Assembly (NCBI RefSeq): GCF_039519235.1
Contig: NZ_CP154351.1
Location: 806,001 to 870,000, forward strand
Direction of reading: 5' to 3'
Origin: Micrococcus sp. 2A
GTDB taxonomy: Bacteria > Actinomycetota > Actinomycetes > Actinomycetales > Micrococcaceae
Length of the DNA: 64,000 nucleotides
Within the stretch, counting starts at the first letter, position 1, and each line of letters opens with the position of its first letter. Both the position numbers and the translations under genes were made by a program. This document shows positions 61,496 through 64,000 of the stretch, one piece after another. The notes under the pieces are model-generated. The model did no database searches. It worked only from the letters and a program-made list of their open reading frames with translations, and had not been told where the DNA came from.

Positions 61496-61744
61496 GACGG
61501 ATCCTCTCGGGGCCGGTGTCCAGGGGCGCCGGGCTGACGCCGCGGCCAGGATGACAGCTGGGGCGATGCGGACGCGACGGGGTGTCCCTCACTGTGGAGA
61601 ACCTGCCCCGGGAAGACGTCCGATGAACAGTTGTCCACAGCTTGGGGAACCCCATGGAACCCATCCGAGTCGGGGAGATAGGTTCGATCACGACATGCGG
61701 TGCGGCGCCGGGGGATGGCGCTTCAAACGGGCACAGGAGGATGC
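61496..61744. promoter_or_regulatory. Divergent control region between the EssC-like gene and the tad operon, with DnaA-box-like sites
   Basis: This 249-base gap holds TTGTCCACA (61631-61639), the form of DnaA box used in high-GC actinobacteria, and TGTGGAGAA (61593-61601), the reverse complement of TTCTCCACA. A TAGGTT hexamer (61679-61684) and AGGAGG (61735-61740) precede the CpaF ATG. GAGAGGA precedes the minus-strand EssC-like ATG. Confidence 0.5.
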
Positions 61745-62971
61745 ATGGATGCCGTGCGCATACTCGAGGACGAGGTCAGAGAAGTCGTCCGTCGTCAGGG
61801 TGTCGATCCGCAACGGGAGGGCGAACGCGTCCGGCTGCTGATCCACGAGGCGGTCTCGGACTACGAGTCCCGCTCGCTGGTGAGCTCCCTGCCGCCGCTG
61901 GACGATGCCGGCCAGGCGAGACAGGACCTCTATGACTGCATCGCCGGTCTCGGACCCCTCCAGCGGCTGATGGACGACCCCGGAGTGGAGGAGATCTGGC
62001 TGAACGCCCCCGACCAGGTCTACTGCGCCCGCGCCGGACGCTCAGAGCTGACCGGCCTCGTCCTCACCGAGGAAGAGGTCCGGGATCTCGTCGAGGTGAT
62101 GCTGAAGACGACCGGGAGGCGACTGGACCTCTCGATGCCGTTCGTGGACGCCTCGTTGCCCGACGGCTCGCGCCTGCACGTGGCCATCCCGGACATCACT
62201 CGGCGGCACTGGGCCGTCAACATCCGCAAGTTCATCAGCCGAACGAGACGTCTGGACGACCTCGTTCGCTCCGGCTCGCTCTCTGCCTCCGCGGCGCGCT
62301 TCCTCGACGCCGCCGTGGACGCGGGGATGAACGTCCTCGTCTCGGGGGCTACCCAGGCGGGCAAGACGACGCTGCTGAACTGCCTGGCGGCCTCCATCGG
62401 GCCGAGGGAGCGCGTCATCACCGTGGAGGAGATCTTCGAGCTGCAGATCCCGGTGCGCGACGTCGTGGGGCTGCAGTGCCGCCAGCCCAACCTGGAGGGC
62501 CATGGCGAGATCCCGCTTCGTCGCCTGGTGAAGGAGGCCCTGCGCATGCGGCCGGACCGCCTGATCGTGGGCGAGGTCCGCGAGGCTGAGGCGCTCGACA
62601 TGCTCGTCGCCTTGAACTCGGGACTGGCGGGCATGTGCACGATCCATGCCAACTCGGCCTCCGACGCCCTCACCAAGCTGTGCACCCTGCCCCTGCTCGC
62701 CGGGGAGAACATCTCCCGCAGCTTCGTGGTCCCGACCGTGGCCACCTGCATCGACCTGGTGGTCCACTGCGAGCGGGATCGCGAGGGCCGCCGGCGGGTC
62801 CGGGAGATCCTCAGCGTCGGGTCCCGCGTGGAGGAAGGGGTCATCGAGACGTCGATCCTGTTCCGCCGGGACCGGGAGGGCGACCTCGAGGTGAATCCGG
62901 CGGCCAGTCTCGAGTTCGAGGCGTTAGACCGGCACGGGGTCGACGTGCACGAGCTCCTGGAGCTGCGCTGA
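61745..62971 (+). CDS. CpaF/TadA-type secretion ATPase of a Tad (Flp) pilus system
   Basis: The 408-residue secretion ATPase has an N-terminal helical domain (residues 1-90), the N1D-like domain, Walker A GATQAGKT at 201-208, an Asp box, Walker B LIVGEVREAE and a His box GMCTIHANSASDAL. The P-loop reads QAG instead of the usual GSG but retains G-x4-GKT. CpaF/TadA powers Flp pilus assembly. In Micrococcus luteus tad genes are required for natural transformation. tadB overlaps its stop. ATG 61745 has AGGAGG upstream; ATG 61741 is out of frame. Confidence 0.93.
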   Translation: MDAVRILEDEVREVVRRQGVDPQREGERVRLLIHEAVSDYESRSLVSSLPPLDDAGQARQDLYDCIAGLGPLQRLMDDPGVEEIWLNAPDQVYCARAGRSELTGLVLTEEEVRDLVEVMLKTTGRRLDLSMPFVDASLPDGSRLHVAIPDITRRHWAVNIRKFISRTRRLDDLVRSGSLSASAARFLDAAVDAGMNVLVSGATQAGKTTLLNCLAASIGPRERVITVEEIFELQIPVRDVVGLQCRQPNLEGHGEIPLRRLVKEALRMRPDRLIVGEVREAEALDMLVALNSGLAGMCTIHANSASDALTKLCTLPLLAGENISRSFVVPTVATCIDLVVHCERDREGRRRVREILSVGSRVEEGVIETSILFRRDREGDLEVNPAASLEFEALDRHGVDVHELLELR

Positions 62972-63828
62972 TGGCCGTGGTGTGGGGTCTGGCACTGGGT
63001 GTGGGCCTCTTCCTCGTGTGGTGGTCGGTGTGGGCGGAGCCCGCCGCCGGCACGCCTCGCGTGAGCTCCGATTCGCGGCTGCGCGTGCTGATCGCCCAGT
63101 CCGGTGTCTCCGGGCTGTCCCCGGCCGGCGTGGTGTCCGCGATGACGGCGGGAGCGCTGATCGCCGCCCTGCTCGTCTTCGCCGTGACCCGAACATGGAC
63201 CATCGCGGCGTGCTTCGGCCTGTTCGGCGGCGCCGTGCCCTGGCTCCTCCTGACCTGGCAGGCCCGGCGCAGGAGCATCGCCCTGCGGGAGCTCTGGCCG
63301 GACGCGATCGACCATGCCCGGTCCGCCATCCGGGCCGGCCTGACCCTCCCGGAAGCCCTCATCCAGCTGGGCGACTCCGGCCCCGAGGGGCTGCGGGAAC
63401 CCTTCGTGGCGTTCGCCCGGGACTACCGTTCGGGTGCTCGGTTCCTCGACGCCCTCGAGAGGCTGAAGGTGCGCATGGCGGACCCCGTGGCAGACCGGCT
63501 CGTCGTCTCGCTGCGCCTGACCCGGGAGGTCGGTGGCGCAGACATCGGCGTGCTGTTGCAGACCCTCTCCGAGTTCCTGCGGCAGGACGCACGTATCCGG
63601 GCTGAGCTGGAGGCACGGCAGTCCTGGACGGTGAACGCGGCCCGCCTGGCCGTCTGCGCGCCGTGGATCGTGCTCGTCCTGCTCGGGACCCAGCCCATGG
63701 CCGTTGCCGCCTACCAGTCGGTGACCGGCGGAATAGTGCTCCTCATCGGCCTCGTCGTCTCCGTGGTCTGCTACCAGGTCATGCTGCGCATCGGGGCGCT
63801 GCCACGTGAGAGAAGGGTGCTGGCGTGA
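62971..63828 (+). CDS. TadB-type Tad pilus membrane protein
   Basis: The 285-residue protein has an N-terminal helix, a further helix pair near 50-95, a T2SSF domain (about 115-220: WPDAIDHARSAIRAGLTLPEAL, LERLKVRMADPVADRLVVSLRLTREVGGADIGVLLQTLSEFLRQDARIRAELEARQSW) and two C-terminal helices. It forms the inner-membrane platform with TadC. The ATG shares a base with the cpaF stop (TGATG). Confidence 0.9.
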   Translation: MAVVWGLALGVGLFLVWWSVWAEPAAGTPRVSSDSRLRVLIAQSGVSGLSPAGVVSAMTAGALIAALLVFAVTRTWTIAACFGLFGGAVPWLLLTWQARRRSIALRELWPDAIDHARSAIRAGLTLPEALIQLGDSGPEGLREPFVAFARDYRSGARFLDALERLKVRMADPVADRLVVSLRLTREVGGADIGVLLQTLSEFLRQDARIRAELEARQSWTVNAARLAVCAPWIVLVLLGTQPMAVAAYQSVTGGIVLLIGLVVSVVCYQVMLRIGALPRERRVLA

Positions 63829-64000
63829 GCGTTCTTCTCGTCTGGGGCGGCGTCCTGGGGCTGACACTCGGGACCGGGCTCTGGCTCATCGTCGCCGCCC
63901 AGCCGCTGGGGTGGCGTCCGAGTCTGGTGGAGCGCGTGGCCCCGCAGCTGCGCCACCACACCCCTGCCTCGCGCCTGCTGCAGGAGGAGGGTGCGGCCAC
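63825..64000 (+). CDS. TadC-type Tad pilus membrane protein (5' part)
   Basis: The GTG overlaps the tadB stop by four bases (GTGA). The 58 visible codons give an N-terminal helix (LLVWGGVLGLTLGTGLWLIVA) followed by an amphipathic region (VERVAPQLRHHTPASRLL), matching the start of TadC/GspF-like proteins. The rest lies beyond the window. Confidence 0.75.
   Translation, partial: MSVLLVWGGVLGLTLGTGLWLIVAAQPLGWRPSLVERVAPQLRHHTPASRLLQEEGAA

Noticed and set aside
61593..61639. The DnaA-box pair as a replication origin
   Set aside because: Only two sites, no AT-rich unwinding region and no dnaA/dnaN/gyr genes nearby.
1..64000. tRNA, rRNA, CRISPR arrays, insertion sequences, prophage or integrase attachment sites
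   Set aside because: None could be recognised: no clover-leaf with T-loop GGTTCGANNCC in gaps, no regularly spaced repeats, no transposase or integrase frame.

Overview
The window is a very GC-rich (roughly 70-75% G+C), gene-dense chromosomal segment of an actinobacterium. Gene order matches the Micrococcaceae and is largely collinear with the Mycobacterium tuberculosis core (ispG-GNAT-proS; rimP-nusA-ylxR-infB-rbfA-truB-ribF; rpsO-pnp-M16 protease-dapB-dapA-rnj-ftsK-pgsA-clgR-DUF3046-recA-recX-miaB-miaA-dapF-hflX; lexA with a divergent LysM gene). The closing Tad locus and overall composition suggest a Micrococcus-like organism; the genus is an inference.

Layout. 1-8.4 kb: end of a probable site-2 protease, a Tat-like lipoprotein, ispG, a GNAT protein, proS, a TauE/SafE permease, rimP, nusA and ylxR. 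8.5-15.8 kb: infB, rbfA, truB, two small membrane proteins, ribF and a methyltransferase. 15.8-23.8 kb: a CPBP protease (minus strand), rpsO, pnp, a small membrane protein (minus), a decayed DUF222/HNH gene, an M16 protease and dapB. 23.8-32.9 kb: a membrane protein, a DUF1624 acyltransferase-like protein (minus), dapA, RNase J, ftsK, pgsA, a CinA-type amidase and a ClgR-like regulator. 33-43.9 kb: DUF3046, recA, recX, miaB, miaA, dapF, an RsmC-like methyltransferase (minus), a GNAT remnant, hflX and a DinG-type helicase. 43.9-52.9 kb: a DASS anion transporter, lexA (minus), a divergent SOS-linked LysM protein, hisC-hisB-hisH-small ORF-hisA-sseB-like, and a secreted serine protease. 52.9-64 kb: a MarR/FMN-reductase/LLM operon (minus), a LURP-one-like protein, an MFS transporter, a dienelactone hydrolase operon (minus), an EssC-like FtsK ATPase (minus), and the start of a tad pilus operon.

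Regulatory architecture is the most distinctive aspect. At least thirteen genes have a TANNNT -10 hexamer exactly 6-7 nt before the start codon, the signature of leaderless transcripts; this also corrects many starts. The same geometry predicts leaderless upstream ORFs in front of recA (18 codons), pnp (56 codons) and the GNAT remnant (6 codons). LexA boxes precede recA and lie between lexA and the LysM gene. The proximal recA promoter shares a GTCCGCCCC-N6-TANNNT element with the ftsK and hflX promoters, with the geometry of the LexA-independent (RecA-NDp/PafBC) damage promoter known from mycobacteria. Together these suggest two layers of DNA-damage control over recA, lexA, the LysM protein, ftsK and the hflX-dinG operon. 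I saw no rRNA, tRNA, CRISPR array, insertion sequence or prophage.
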